Source: Prevotella sp. (lineage in GTDB: Bacteria; Bacteroidota; Bacteroidia; Bacteroidales; Bacteroidaceae). Taken from it: a DNA stretch of 41,063 nucleotides. Location: assembly GCA_021636625.1 (NCBI GenBank), contig JAJWLX010000028.1:1-41063 (forward strand). Direction: 5' to 3'. How positions within the stretch are numbered: position 1 is the first letter of the stretch; the number at the start of each line of letters is the position of its first letter. The notes below the pieces were generated by a model. The model saw nothing but the letters and a program-made list of their open reading frames with translations, had not been told where the DNA came from and did no database searches. Below, in pieces: positions 14,615 through 23,062 of this stretch. The position numbers were made by a program, and so were the translations under genes.

Positions 14615-16417
14615 ATGAAACATCCATTAAGAAGTAGCGTCTGTACTGAAGGCAGAAGAATGGCAGGTGCCCGAGCACTCTGGGTAGCTGCAGGTATGAA
14701 ACACGAGCAGTTTGGTAAACCAATCATCGCCATCGTGAACAGCTTTACACAGTTTGTGCCAGGTCATACCCATCTTCATGAAATCGGTCAGATTGTCAAG
14801 AAGGAAATTGAAGCTATGGGTTGCTATGCAGCTGAGTTCAATACCATCGCTGTTGACGACGGTATCGCTATGGGTCACGATGGAATGCTCTATTCACTCC
14901 CAAGTCGCGATATTATTGCTGATTCTGTGGAATATATGGTGAATGCGCACAAGGCTGATGCTATGATTTGCATTTCCAACTGTGATAAGGTTACCCCAGG
15001 TATGTTGATGGCGTCTATGCGTCTGAATATTCCTACAGTGTTCTGTTCTGGTGGTCCGATGGAGGCTGGTCGCTGGAAAGGCGAGAATGCTGACTTGATT
15101 ACCGCTATGATTAAGGGTGCTGATACCAGTGTCAGCGATGAGGAAATGAAGCAGATTGAGCAGTGTGCTTGCCCTGGATGTGGTAGCTGCTCTGGTATGT
15201 TTACCGCTAACTCTATGAATTCTCTCACAGAGGCTATCGGTTTGAGTCTTCCTGGAAACGGAACCATTCTCGCTACTCACAAGAATCGCATCGAACTCTT
15301 CAAGGCTGCGGCTCGTCAGGTTGTGAAGAATGCCTACGCATACTATGAGGATGGTGATGAAAGCGTATTGCCACGTAGCATTGCTACCCGTGATGCCTTC
15401 CTCAATGCCATGACTCTCGATATCGCAATGGGTGGTAGTACAAATACAGTGCTTCATCTCTTGGCTGTGGCTCAGGAAGCAGGTGCTGATTTCAAGATGG
15501 AAGATATCGATCAGCTCAGTCGCAAGGTTCCTTGCCTCTGCAAGTTGAGTCCTAATACTCAGAAGTATAGCGTTCAGGAATGTAACCGTGCCGGTGGTAT
15601 CCTGGGTATCCTGAATGAACTTAATAAGGGTGGCCTTATCAATGGTGCTGTGAAGCGTGTGGATGGCAAGACTCTCGATGAGCAGATGAAGAAATACGAT
15701 ATCACAGGTGCCGAGATTGATCCTGAGGCTGACCGCATCTATCATTCTGCTCCTGGCAGAAAATTCTCTACTCAGATGGGTAGTCAGGATGCACAGTGGG
15801 AGAGTCTTGATACAGATAGAGAGAATGGCTGTATCCGTGATCTCGAACATGCTTATACCAAGGATGGTGGTCTTGCAGTACTTTTCGGTAATATCGCGCA
15901 GAATGGTTGCGTAGTGAAGACCGCAGGTGTTGATCCTGTACTCTGGCATTTCGAGGGTCCTGCTGTATGCTTCGATTCTCAGGAAGATGCCTGCGAGGGT
16001 ATTCTCGGTGGCAAGGTGAACTCTGGTGATTGTGTTGTCATCACACACGAGGGGCCTAAGGGTGGTCCTGGTATGCAGGAGATGCTGTATCCAACTTCAT
16101 ACATCAAGAGCCGTCACCTCGGTAAAGAGTGTGCCCTCATCACAGATGGTCGATTCTCAGGAGGTACATCTGGCTTGAGTATCGGTCACATTAGCCCAGA
16201 GGCTGCTGCTGGTGGTAACATCGGCAAAATCAAGGATGGCGATATCATCGTTATCGATATTCCTAGCCGCTCTATCAATGTGAAGCTTTCCGACGAGGAA
16301 CTTGCTGCACGTCCACAGCAGCCGCTGAAGCGTAATCGTCAGGTTAGTAAGGCTTTGCGTGCATACGCACAGAGCGTAAGCTCTGCTGATAAGGGTGGTG
16401 TAAGAATCATTGACTAA
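14615..16417 (+). CDS. ilvD: Dihydroxy-acid dehydratase
   Basis: IlvD dehydrates 2,3-dihydroxy-isovalerate and -methylvalerate to the keto acids of valine and isoleucine. The 600-residue cytoplasmic enzyme keeps the Fe-S cysteine Cys123 in SNCDKVTPG and the cluster motif with Cys184, Cys186, Cys189 and Cys192 (CACPGCGSC). The C-terminal SGGTSGLSIGHISPEA segment is also typical. Length and start are normal. It is the first gene of the ilv cluster, with ilvB starting 88 nt downstream. Confidence 0.96.
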   Translation: MKHPLRSSVCTEGRRMAGARALWVAAGMKHEQFGKPIIAIVNSFTQFVPGHTHLHEIGQIVKKEIEAMGCYAAEFNTIAVDDGIAMGHDGMLYSLPSRDIIADSVEYMVNAHKADAMICISNCDKVTPGMLMASMRLNIPTVFCSGGPMEAGRWKGENADLITAMIKGADTSVSDEEMKQIEQCACPGCGSCSGMFTANSMNSLTEAIGLSLPGNGTILATHKNRIELFKAAARQVVKNAYAYYEDGDESVLPRSIATRDAFLNAMTLDIAMGGSTNTVLHLLAVAQEAGADFKMEDIDQLSRKVPCLCKLSPNTQKYSVQECNRAGGILGILNELNKGGLINGAVKRVDGKTLDEQMKKYDITGAEIDPEADRIYHSAPGRKFSTQMGSQDAQWESLDTDRENGCIRDLEHAYTKDGGLAVLFGNIAQNGCVVKTAGVDPVLWHFEGPAVCFDSQEDACEGILGGKVNSGDCVVITHEGPKGGPGMQEMLYPTSYIKSRHLGKECALITDGRFSGGTSGLSIGHISPEAAAGGNIGKIKDGDIIVIDIPSRSINVKLSDEELAARPQQPLKRNRQVSKALRAYAQSVSSADKGGVRIID

Positions 16418-16505
16418 TCCTTTCCTGGTTTCCCAGGCAAGAAGGTTTGTCTTTGACAACAAAGAAAATAAAGTTTTTGAATTATTCAGAATAAGATATA
16501 GATAA

Positions 16506-18221
16506 ATGGCAAAAGAAGTAATAACAGGAGCTGAAGCATTGATGCGCTCCCTGCATAACGAAGGGGTTAAGACCATCTTCGGTTACCCAGGGGGTAGCAT
16601 CATGCCAGTGTTTGATGCACTGTATGGTTACACGAGAGGAGAGAAGAAGATGTTCGATCACATCTTGGTTCGTCACGAGCAGGCTGCTGCTCACGCTGCA
16701 CAGGGCTACGCCCGAGTCAGCGGCGAAGTGGGTGTTACTCTCGTTACTAGTGGTCCTGGAGCAACTAATACGCTCACCGGTATTGCGGATGCCATGATGG
16801 ATTCTACACCTATCGTGGTCATCGCTGGACAGGTGGGTGTGGGCGCTTTGGGTACTGATGCCTTCCAGGAAGTTGATCTGGTGGGCGTTACTCAGCCTAT
16901 CTCTAAGTGGTCTTATCAGATTCGTCGTCCTGAGGATGTGGCATGGGCTGTAAGCCGTGCCTTCTTTATCGCTCGTAGCGGTCGTCCGGGACCTGTAGTA
17001 CTCGACTTTACCAAGAATGCCCAGATTGCTACTTGTGAGTGGGAACCGGTGAAATGTGAGAAGGTTACATCTTATAATCCATATCCGAAGATTGATGAAA
17101 AGGCTGTAGCTGAAGCTGCTGAACTCATCAATCAGGCAAAGCGCCCTTTCGCTCTCGTCGGTCATGGCGTAGAACTGGGTGGTGCTCATAATGAACTGGT
17201 TGAATTCCTGGAGAAGGCTGATATCCCGGCTGGTCGTACCCTGCTCGGTCTTTCTGCTCTTCCTAGCAACCATCCGCTTAATATGGGTATGCTCGGTATG
17301 CATGGTTCTTATGCTACCAATATGAAGACTCAGGAGTGTGATGTGCTCATTGCCATCGGTATGCGATTCAGCGACCGTATCACGGGCGTTCCTTCCAAAT
17401 ATGCTAAGCAGGCTAAGATTATCCATCTTGATATTGATAAGTCGGAAATCGATAAAGTCATCAAGACTGATGTGGCTGTGATTGGCGATTGCAAGCAGAC
17501 GTTGCCTGCCATCACTCGTCTCTTGAATAAGAATGTTCATCGCGAGTGGAGAGATTCCTTCGAGGAATATCGCAAGCAGGAGCAGGAGAAGGTTATCGAG
17601 AAGGATATTCATCCTACTGAAGGCCCTCTGCTGATGGGTGAGGTGACCAATGTGGTAACTGAAGCTACCAATAATGAGGCTGTTCTCGTGAACGACGTTG
17701 GTCAGAACCAGATGATCAGTAGCCGCTATTTCAAGTTCACCAAGAAACTGAGTATTGTTACCAGTGGTGGTTTCGGAACCATGGGCTTCGGTCTTCCTGC
17801 TGCTATCGGTGCAACATTCGGCGCACCAGACCGTACCATCTGCTGTTTCTTCGGTGATGGCGGTTTCCAGATGAACATCCAGGAATTGGGTACCATCATG
17901 GAGCAGCAGGCACCAGTGAAGATGATTCTCTTGAACAATAACTATCTGGGCAATGTACGCCAGTGGCAGGATTTGATGTTTGAGGGACGTCGCTCTTTCA
18001 CCCATATGCTGAACCCTCGTTATGAGGAAATTGCCAAGGCTTATGGCATTCCTTACGATGTAGTAATCGACCGCAAGGATCTGAAGGCGAAGGTTGAGAA
18101 GATGGTCAGCACCAAGGGCCCTTACCTTTTGGAATGCGCCATCAAGGAAGATGAGGATATTGTTCCTATGACTCTGCCGGGAAAGAGTGTGGACGAAATG
18201 CTGCTTGAGCTCCACTATTAA
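16506..18221 (+). CDS. ilvB: Acetolactate synthase, catalytic subunit
   Basis: This thiamine-diphosphate enzyme makes acetolactate or acetohydroxybutyrate from pyruvate (plus 2-oxobutyrate), the first common step of branched-chain synthesis. In the 571 residues the N-terminal domain has the cofactor-activating glutamate in RHEQAAAHAAQGYAR (about 57-71). The FAD-binding middle domain follows, and the C-terminal domain has the ThDP/Mg motif GDGGFQMN...NNNYLGNVRQWQ (about 455-490). It is anabolic by context (ilvN follows). Between ilvB and ilvN lies one copy of the recurring TATATATAATAAGG motif. Confidence 0.96.
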   Translation: MAKEVITGAEALMRSLHNEGVKTIFGYPGGSIMPVFDALYGYTRGEKKMFDHILVRHEQAAAHAAQGYARVSGEVGVTLVTSGPGATNTLTGIADAMMDSTPIVVIAGQVGVGALGTDAFQEVDLVGVTQPISKWSYQIRRPEDVAWAVSRAFFIARSGRPGPVVLDFTKNAQIATCEWEPVKCEKVTSYNPYPKIDEKAVAEAAELINQAKRPFALVGHGVELGGAHNELVEFLEKADIPAGRTLLGLSALPSNHPLNMGMLGMHGSYATNMKTQECDVLIAIGMRFSDRITGVPSKYAKQAKIIHLDIDKSEIDKVIKTDVAVIGDCKQTLPAITRLLNKNVHREWRDSFEEYRKQEQEKVIEKDIHPTEGPLLMGEVTNVVTEATNNEAVLVNDVGQNQMISSRYFKFTKKLSIVTSGGFGTMGFGLPAAIGATFGAPDRTICCFFGDGGFQMNIQELGTIMEQQAPVKMILLNNNYLGNVRQWQDLMFEGRRSFTHMLNPRYEEIAKAYGIPYDVVIDRKDLKAKVEKMVSTKGPYLLECAIKEDEDIVPMTLPGKSVDEMLLELHY

Positions 18222-18280
18222 TGGCTTTCGGCTATATATATAATAAGGTGTAACTATACATTTTAAATAATAGAAATAAA

Positions 18281-18826
18281 ATGGAGAATAACAACGATAA
18301 GAAATTATATACATTGCTTGTCTATTCTGAGAATATTGCAGGTATTCTGAATCAGATTACCGCTGTATTTACAAGAAGACAGGTAAATATCGAGAGCTTG
18401 AATGTGTCGGCTAGCAGTATCAAGAACATCCACAAATATACCATCACGGTATGGAGTGATGCTGAGCAGATTGAGAAAATCAACAAGGCAATAGAGAAGA
18501 AAATTGATGTGGTGAAGAGTGATTATTATGCAGATGATCAGATTTTCATCCACGAGGTAGCACTCTACAAGATTTCTACTCCTATCCTCTTGGAGAATCC
18601 TGAGGTTTCCCGTACTATCCGCAAGCACGATGCCCGTATGATGGAGGTGAATCCTACCTACAGTACTGTGCTCTTGGCGGGTCTTACTGAGGATATCGCT
18701 GATCTTTTCCATCAGCTCAACAGTTTCGATTGTCTTTTGCAGTACAGTAGAAGTGGTAGAATTGCCGTTACAAGAAGCTTCGATGAGCCTATCTCTGATT
18801 ATCTGAAAAAGAATTCAGAAGAATAG
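18281..18826 (+). CDS. ilvN: Acetolactate synthase, regulatory subunit
   Basis: The 181-residue small subunit activates IlvB and confers feedback inhibition by valine. An N-terminal ACT domain begins at about residue 8 (YTLLVYSENIAGILNQITAVF) with the RRQVNIESLNVS segment typical of IlvN/IlvH. The C-terminal domain (about 85-175) matches the usual small-subunit extension. The length falls within the longer IlvH-like class. A strong terminator lies about 60 nt downstream, which would make it the last gene of an ilvD-ilvB-ilvN transcript, apart from read-through. Confidence 0.94.
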   Translation: MENNNDKKLYTLLVYSENIAGILNQITAVFTRRQVNIESLNVSASSIKNIHKYTITVWSDAEQIEKINKAIEKKIDVVKSDYYADDQIFIHEVALYKISTPILLENPEVSRTIRKHDARMMEVNPTYSTVLLAGLTEDIADLFHQLNSFDCLLQYSRSGRIAVTRSFDEPISDYLKKNSEE

Positions 18827-18885
18827 TCTCGGACAGGAATTCTGAAAGAATATATTGATTCTGGAACAAACAGATTTAAACGAGG

Positions 18886-18935
18886 AAAATCCCTTTGCTT
18901 ACCTGGTTGGAAGACCAAGAGCAGAGGGATTTTTT
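18886..18935 (+). terminator. Strong intrinsic terminator inside the ilv cluster
   Basis: AAAATCCCTTTGCT (18886-18899) pairs with AGCAGAGGGATTTT (18920-18933); the single non-Watson-Crick position is a U-G wobble. The loop contains a secondary TGGT/ACCA pairing, and a T run ends the element (18930-18935). It separates ilvN from the thioesterase. No leader peptide is visible just upstream, so I read it as a terminator rather than a classical attenuator. Confidence 0.85.
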
Positions 18936-19020
18936 AGTTTCTTGTATGTAATAAAGATATAGGGGACTTCGTTATATATATATAATAAGGTATAAAACAA
19001 TAAATCAAAAACCGAAGAAT

Positions 19021-19863
19021 ATGAAACAGGAATTATTAGATAAGGTAGGTTGCTACGAGTTTCTGGCAGAACCTTTCCATTGTGATTTTGCAAGTCGTCT
19101 GTTTATGGGGCATTTGGGAAATCATCTTCTGAATGCTGCCGATTTCCATAGTAATGATCGTGGTTATGGAATGAACTATCTGATGCCCCGACACAAAACC
19201 TGGGTCTTGAGTCGTCTCGCTATCGAGATGCAGGAAATGCCAAAGTCTTATGATAAGTTTTATGTAGAGACCTGGGTAGAGAGTGCGATGAAGTACTTTA
19301 CTAGCCGAAACTTTAAGATCTGTGCATCTGTTTCGGATGGTTCTGAAGCTGAGAAGGTATATGGCTATGGTAAAAGTGTCTGGGCGATGATTGATACTGA
19401 GACCCGTCAGCCCGTGGATATTTTCAGTATCCATGATGGACTTATCAAGGAATATATAGAAACAGAGAAACCTTGTCCTATTGCAGCCAGCTCTCGTGTC
19501 AAGATGGGTAAGGATGCAGAATTGGTACGTACTATTCATACCTATTATAATGATGTGGATGTAAATGGCCATATTAATTCTGTGAAATATATCGAGCATG
19601 TACTCGATCTTTTTGACCTGGATTATTACAAGACTCATTTTTTACAGCGCTTCGAAATCGCATACGTAGCAGAGAGTCATCAGGGCGATCAGCTGAATTT
19701 CTACGTAGAGAAGGTGGGTGATGGGGGAAAAACAGAAAAAGAAGCTTCTGTTAACGAACCTCAAAAAATGGAAGAATTTTGCATAAAAATAACAAAAATA
19801 AGCCAAAATAGCGATATTGAGGTAGAAGTTGTAAGAAGTAAGGTGAAATTTATAAAAAAATGA
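19021..19863 (+). CDS. Acyl-ACP thioesterase (FatA/FatB-like)
   Basis: This 280-residue double-hotdog protein is expected to hydrolyse acyl-ACP to free fatty acid in the cytoplasm. The N-terminal hotdog carries RSRL/AIEM-like strands (about 60-70). The C-terminal hotdog carries the catalytic region NDVDVNGHINSVKY (about 180-193), where Asp, Asn and His match the plant and bacterial acyl-ACP thioesterase motif. A charged C-terminal tail (about 235-280) is less conserved. It lies between ilvN and ilvC; the same neighbourhood exists in Bacteroides thetaiotaomicron (BT_2075 region). It has no consensus promoter of its own after the terminator at 18935; the recurring TATATATAATAAGG motif lies about 30 nt before its start. 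Confidence 0.88.
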   Translation: MKQELLDKVGCYEFLAEPFHCDFASRLFMGHLGNHLLNAADFHSNDRGYGMNYLMPRHKTWVLSRLAIEMQEMPKSYDKFYVETWVESAMKYFTSRNFKICASVSDGSEAEKVYGYGKSVWAMIDTETRQPVDIFSIHDGLIKEYIETEKPCPIAASSRVKMGKDAELVRTIHTYYNDVDVNGHINSVKYIEHVLDLFDLDYYKTHFLQRFEIAYVAESHQGDQLNFYVEKVGDGGKTEKEASVNEPQKMEEFCIKITKISQNSDIEVEVVRSKVKFIKK

Positions 19864-19871
19864 AAGAAAAA

Positions 19872-19903
19872 TTTGGTGGTTTCATAGAAATTCATTACCT
19901 TTG
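19872..19903 (+). promoter_or_regulatory. Promoter of ilvC
   Basis: TTTG 19872-19875, a 20-nt spacer and TACCTTTG 19896-19903 match the consensus exactly. The -33 element begins only 9 nt after the thioesterase stop. Transcription would start near 19910, giving a leader of about 150 nt. Confidence 0.85.
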
Positions 19904-19927
19904 CACTCGAAATAAAAAATAAACCCA

Positions 19928-20043
19928 GTGCCGCTTCCTCGTGTAGGTGGTGGACGGATCAAACAGGCTCTCTTTGGATAAGAATACAGCTCGCATCCGT
20001 ATGGACAAGTATAACCCGCGGCTCCACAAACGGTAAGCCGCAC
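19928..20043 (+). promoter_or_regulatory. Structured GC-rich leader RNA of ilvC, candidate switch
   Basis: The leader is much more GC-rich than other intergenic DNA here. A long-range pairing GTGCCGCTT (19928-19936) with AAGCCGCAC (20035-20043) has one mismatch and would close the whole leader. The same 3' segment (AGCCGC, 20036-20041) pairs perfectly with nearby GCGGCT (20018-20023), so the two folds compete. An inner helix joins ACGGAT (19954-19959) and ATCCGT (19995-20000). Small frames overlap it: GTG 19928-TAA 19981 (17 residues) and ATG 20001-TAA 20036 (MDKYNPRLHKR). The stop of the latter lies in the competing arm. The pairings are observed; the switch function is inferred. Confidence 0.6.
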
Positions 20044-20059
20044 AAAAAATTAAAAAATT

Positions 20060-21103
20060 ATGGCAGAAATGAATTTCGGTGGCGTAATGGAAACTGTTGT
20101 CACCAGTCATGAATTTTCATTGGAGAAAGCACGTGAAGTATTGAAGAACGAAACAATCGCAGTTATCGGTTATGGTATCCAGGGTCCTGGTCAGGCTTGT
20201 AACCTTCGCGATAATGGTTTCAACGTCATCGTCGGACAGCGTCAGGGTAAGACCTACGAGAAGTGTCTGAAGGATGGTTGGGTTCCTGGTAAGACTCTGT
20301 TCTCTATCGAGGAAGCTGCTGAAAAGGGTACTATCATCTGTATGTTGCTTTCTGATGCCGGTCAGATTGCATGCTGGCCAAAAATCAAGCCACACCTCAC
20401 AGCAGGTAAGACTTTGTATTATTCACATGGTTTCGCTATCAACTGGAGCGACCGCACAGGCGTTGTTCCACCAAAGGATATTGATGTAATTATGGTTGCT
20501 CCTAAGGGTTCAGGTACTTCTCTCCGCACTATGTTCTGCGAGGGTCGTGGTTTGAACTGCTCTTACGCTGTATACCAGGATGCATCTGGCAAGGCAGAGG
20601 AGAAGACTATTGCCTTCGGTATCGGTATCGGTGCCGGTTATTTGTTCAAGACAACATTCCAGCGTGAGGCTACTTCTGACCTCACAGGTGAGCGTGGCTC
20701 ATTGATGGGTGCAATTGAGGGATTGTTGGAGGCACAGTATGATGTGCTCCGCGAGAACGGTCACTCACCATCTGAGGCTTTCAACGAGACTGTTGAGGAG
20801 CTCACACAGAGCCTTGGCCCTCTCTTCGGTGCTAAGGGTATGGATTGGATGTATGCTAACTGTTCTACAACAGCTCAGCGTGGTGCTCTTGATTGGGCTC
20901 CTCGTTTCCGTGAGGCTATCAAGCCTGTTATGGAATGGTTGTATTACTCTGTTAAGACTGGTAATGAGGCTCAGATTTCTATCGACAAGAACTCTCAGGC
21001 TGATTACCGTGAGAAGTTGAACGCAGAACTCGAGGCTATGCGCAACAAGGAGATGTGGCAGGCTGGTGTTACTGTACGTAAGCTTCGTCCTGAGAATAAC
21101 TAA
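20060..21103 (+). CDS. ilvC: Ketol-acid reductoisomerase
   Basis: IlvC isomerises and reduces acetolactate or acetohydroxybutyrate to the dihydroxy acids used by IlvD. The 347-residue protein is a class I enzyme with Rossmann motif GYGIQGPGQACNLRDNG (about 38-54), the MVAPKGSGTSLR segment (about 143-154) and the helical knotted C-terminal domain with the acidic metal ligands. It has its own promoter and a structured leader, so it can be regulated separately from ilvDBN. Confidence 0.96.
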   Translation: MAEMNFGGVMETVVTSHEFSLEKAREVLKNETIAVIGYGIQGPGQACNLRDNGFNVIVGQRQGKTYEKCLKDGWVPGKTLFSIEEAAEKGTIICMLLSDAGQIACWPKIKPHLTAGKTLYYSHGFAINWSDRTGVVPPKDIDVIMVAPKGSGTSLRTMFCEGRGLNCSYAVYQDASGKAEEKTIAFGIGIGAGYLFKTTFQREATSDLTGERGSLMGAIEGLLEAQYDVLRENGHSPSEAFNETVEELTQSLGPLFGAKGMDWMYANCSTTAQRGALDWAPRFREAIKPVMEWLYYSVKTGNEAQISIDKNSQADYREKLNAELEAMRNKEMWQAGVTVRKLRPENN

Positions 21104-21127
21104 TTTTTTTCTCGTACATAATGTTAT

Positions 21128-21160
21128 AAAGGGAGCGGTCCGCGATGGGTCGCTCCCTTT
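21128..21160 (+). terminator. Terminator after ilvC
   Basis: AAAGGGAGCG (21128-21137) pairs perfectly with CGCTCCCTTT (21151-21160) around a 13-nt loop and continues into TTTTA. Confidence 0.9.
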
Positions 21161-21173
21161 TACGTATATGATA

Positions 21174-21214
21174 AAGCCGAAAGGAGGTTGCTTTTCGAAT
21201 CATCCTTTCGGCTT
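21174..21214 (-). terminator. Hairpin downstream of recQ, probable terminator
   Basis: AAGCCGAAAGGA (21174-21185) and TCCTTTCGGCTT (21203-21214) form a perfect 12-bp stem with a 17-nt loop. It lies 40 nt past the recQ stop on the minus strand, where it is followed by TTTATC. Its right arm is the first unit of the tandem repeat at 21198-21268. Confidence 0.65.
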
Positions 21215-21268
21215 CCAATCATCCTTTCGGCTTCCAATCATCCTTTTATCTTTTCAATCATCCTTTCG
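21198..21268. repeat. Tandem 19-bp repeats at the 3' end of recQ
   Basis: AATCATCCTTTCGGCTTCC is perfectly repeated at 21198-21216 and 21217-21235. A diverged 20-bp unit (21236-21255) and a partial unit (21256-21268) follow; the last lies inside the final recQ codons. The repeats multiply one arm of the downstream hairpin, so alternative terminator pairings are possible. They probably arose by slippage. Confidence 0.75.
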
Positions 21269-23056
21269 TTTTTCTATGACTTTGAGGTCTTCTATGATGA
21301 TTTCTTCTTCTGCAATCTTTCTGCGGAATTCCTTTTCTTTCTCTTCCGTTTCCTTCGCCAGGCAAACATCACACAGCTGGCATTTCGTTTCATTATGTTC
21401 ACCAAAATAGGCGAGCAACTGGCGTGAGCGGCATATCTCATCATTTTTGGCATATTGCAGCATGCTTTGAATACGCTTCATATATTGCTCTCTTCGGCCT
21501 TCCCATACCTCTTGTGGAATCTGTACCTTGTTGCCATCCACCCGGTCGCGTGTATAGCTGATGAAAGGTATCTTGCGGCGGGGAATGAATTTGATGATGT
21601 GGCGGGCTGCCAGATTCTTTAATGCAAAATATACCTGCTGGATGTTTAACTCCGCCTGGCGGGCGATAAGATGCTCGTCGATGAAGGTAAGATCAACAAA
21701 CAGACTGCCGTAGCTGCGCAGTAATGCTGTGACGACCGCTTCCTGTGTAGGAGGAAGCTGATCGAGCATATAAAGTTCGTTTCTGCCCAGGAGAAACATA
21801 ACGCGGGCTTTACCGTCTGGATCGTCCTCGTAGTGCAGATAGCCGCTTCGTTCAAGAATCCTGAGTGCAGAATCTACTTTGGTGGGGAAAAACTTGTAGG
21901 TGATGCAGAATTTATCGATGTCAAACTCGAAGGTCTTGCCACATCCGCTACCTACACCTATCTGGTAGAAGTAGGCAAGATGTTCGTAAACGTCCTGTAT
22001 CATTTCTTTAGGAGGAAAGGTATCATCTATTCGTTTCTTGAGTTTCGACTCGTCGCTTCTGTCAAAAAGCAGTACTGCATAGGATTTCTCCCCATCTCTT
22101 CCGGCACGTCCAGCCTCCTGGAAGTAAGCCTCTAGTGAATCGGGACAGTCTATGTGAATCACCATCCTCACATCGGGTTTGTCTATTCCCATTCCAAAGG
22201 CGTTTGTGGCGCACATCACCCTTACTTCGTCTGCCTTCCAGGCTTTCTGTCGCACATCCTTCTCATCAGGAGCGAGTCCGGCGTGGTAAAAGGTGGCGGA
22301 AATACCTTTCTTAGACAATAGTTCAGCCATTTCCTTGGTGCGTTTTCTACTTCGGGCATAGACTATGGCTGAGCCTTTCACGCTTTGCAGGATATGCACC
22401 ATTTCACCCTGCTTATTGGAAGTGTTGCGTACAACATAAGCGAGGTTCTTGCGTTCGAAGCTCATCTTAAACACATTCTTTTCTGCAAAATGGAGTCTTT
22501 CCTGTATATCATCCACTACTTCTGGAGTCGCAGTCGCTGTAAGAGCAAGGATAGGTACCTGGGGAATCATTTCCCTGATTTTGGCTATTTGCAGGTAAGA
22601 AGGGCGGAAATCGTAGCCCCATTGGCTGATACAATGGGCTTCATCTACTGTGATGAAACTTACATGGATGTGTTTGAGCTTGGTCTGAAAGAGTTCTGAT
22701 GCGAGTCGTTCTGGTGAAACGTAGAGAATCTTTACGCCCCCGAAGATACAGTTGTCGAGCGTCTGGAGAATTTCGTTTCTCGATTTGTCTGCATAGATGG
22801 CATCAGCCAGTATACCTCGTTCTCTAAGATGCTGTACCTGGTCTTTCATCAGGGCGATGAGAGGGGTGATAACGATACATACACCTTCCTTGACCAAGGC
22901 AGGCACCTGGAATGTGATGGATTTGCCGCCACCTGTAGGCATAAGACCGAGGGTATCCCGTCCGCAGGCAATGCTTTCAATGATATTGCGTTGAATGCCT
23001 CGGAAATCAGGATACCCCCAATACTTTTGCAGAATGATTTGAAATTGATCTGCCAT
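21254..23056 (-). CDS. recQ: ATP-dependent DNA helicase RecQ family
   Basis: This 600-residue 3'-5' helicase acts in recombination and fork repair. The N-terminal core has motif I MPTGGGKSITFQ (about 39-50), the DEAH box VDEAHCISQWGYDFRPSY (about 136-153), ALTATATPEV and the motif VI region QEAGRAGRDGE. About 200 residues with winged-helix character follow. The zinc-type cysteines (CRSRQLLAYFGE, then CQLCDVC) lie near the C terminus (about 547-573), not directly after the helicase core as in E. coli RecQ, and no HRDC domain is visible. It starts 6 nt after recJ and is surely in the same operon. Confidence 0.92.
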   Translation of the reverse strand: MADQFQIILQKYWGYPDFRGIQRNIIESIACGRDTLGLMPTGGGKSITFQVPALVKEGVCIVITPLIALMKDQVQHLRERGILADAIYADKSRNEILQTLDNCIFGGVKILYVSPERLASELFQTKLKHIHVSFITVDEAHCISQWGYDFRPSYLQIAKIREMIPQVPILALTATATPEVVDDIQERLHFAEKNVFKMSFERKNLAYVVRNTSNKQGEMVHILQSVKGSAIVYARSRKRTKEMAELLSKKGISATFYHAGLAPDEKDVRQKAWKADEVRVMCATNAFGMGIDKPDVRMVIHIDCPDSLEAYFQEAGRAGRDGEKSYAVLLFDRSDESKLKKRIDDTFPPKEMIQDVYEHLAYFYQIGVGSGCGKTFEFDIDKFCITYKFFPTKVDSALRILERSGYLHYEDDPDGKARVMFLLGRNELYMLDQLPPTQEAVVTALLRSYGSLFVDLTFIDEHLIARQAELNIQQVYFALKNLAARHIIKFIPRRKIPFISYTRDRVDGNKVQIPQEVWEGRREQYMKRIQSMLQYAKNDEICRSRQLLAYFGEHNETKCQLCDVCLAKETEEKEKEFRRKIAEEEIIIEDLKVIEKRKDD

Positions 23057-23062
23057 TTTTTC

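Noticed and set aside
16482..18314. A 610-codon minus-strand frame opposite ilvB
   Set aside because: It is antisense to ilvB, with no recognisable protein features; long shadows are common opposite biased codon usage.
19895..20110. 71-codon minus-strand frame over the ilvC leader
   Set aside because: It overlaps the ilvC promoter and leader in antisense. The GC-rich composition is better explained by RNA structure on the plus strand.
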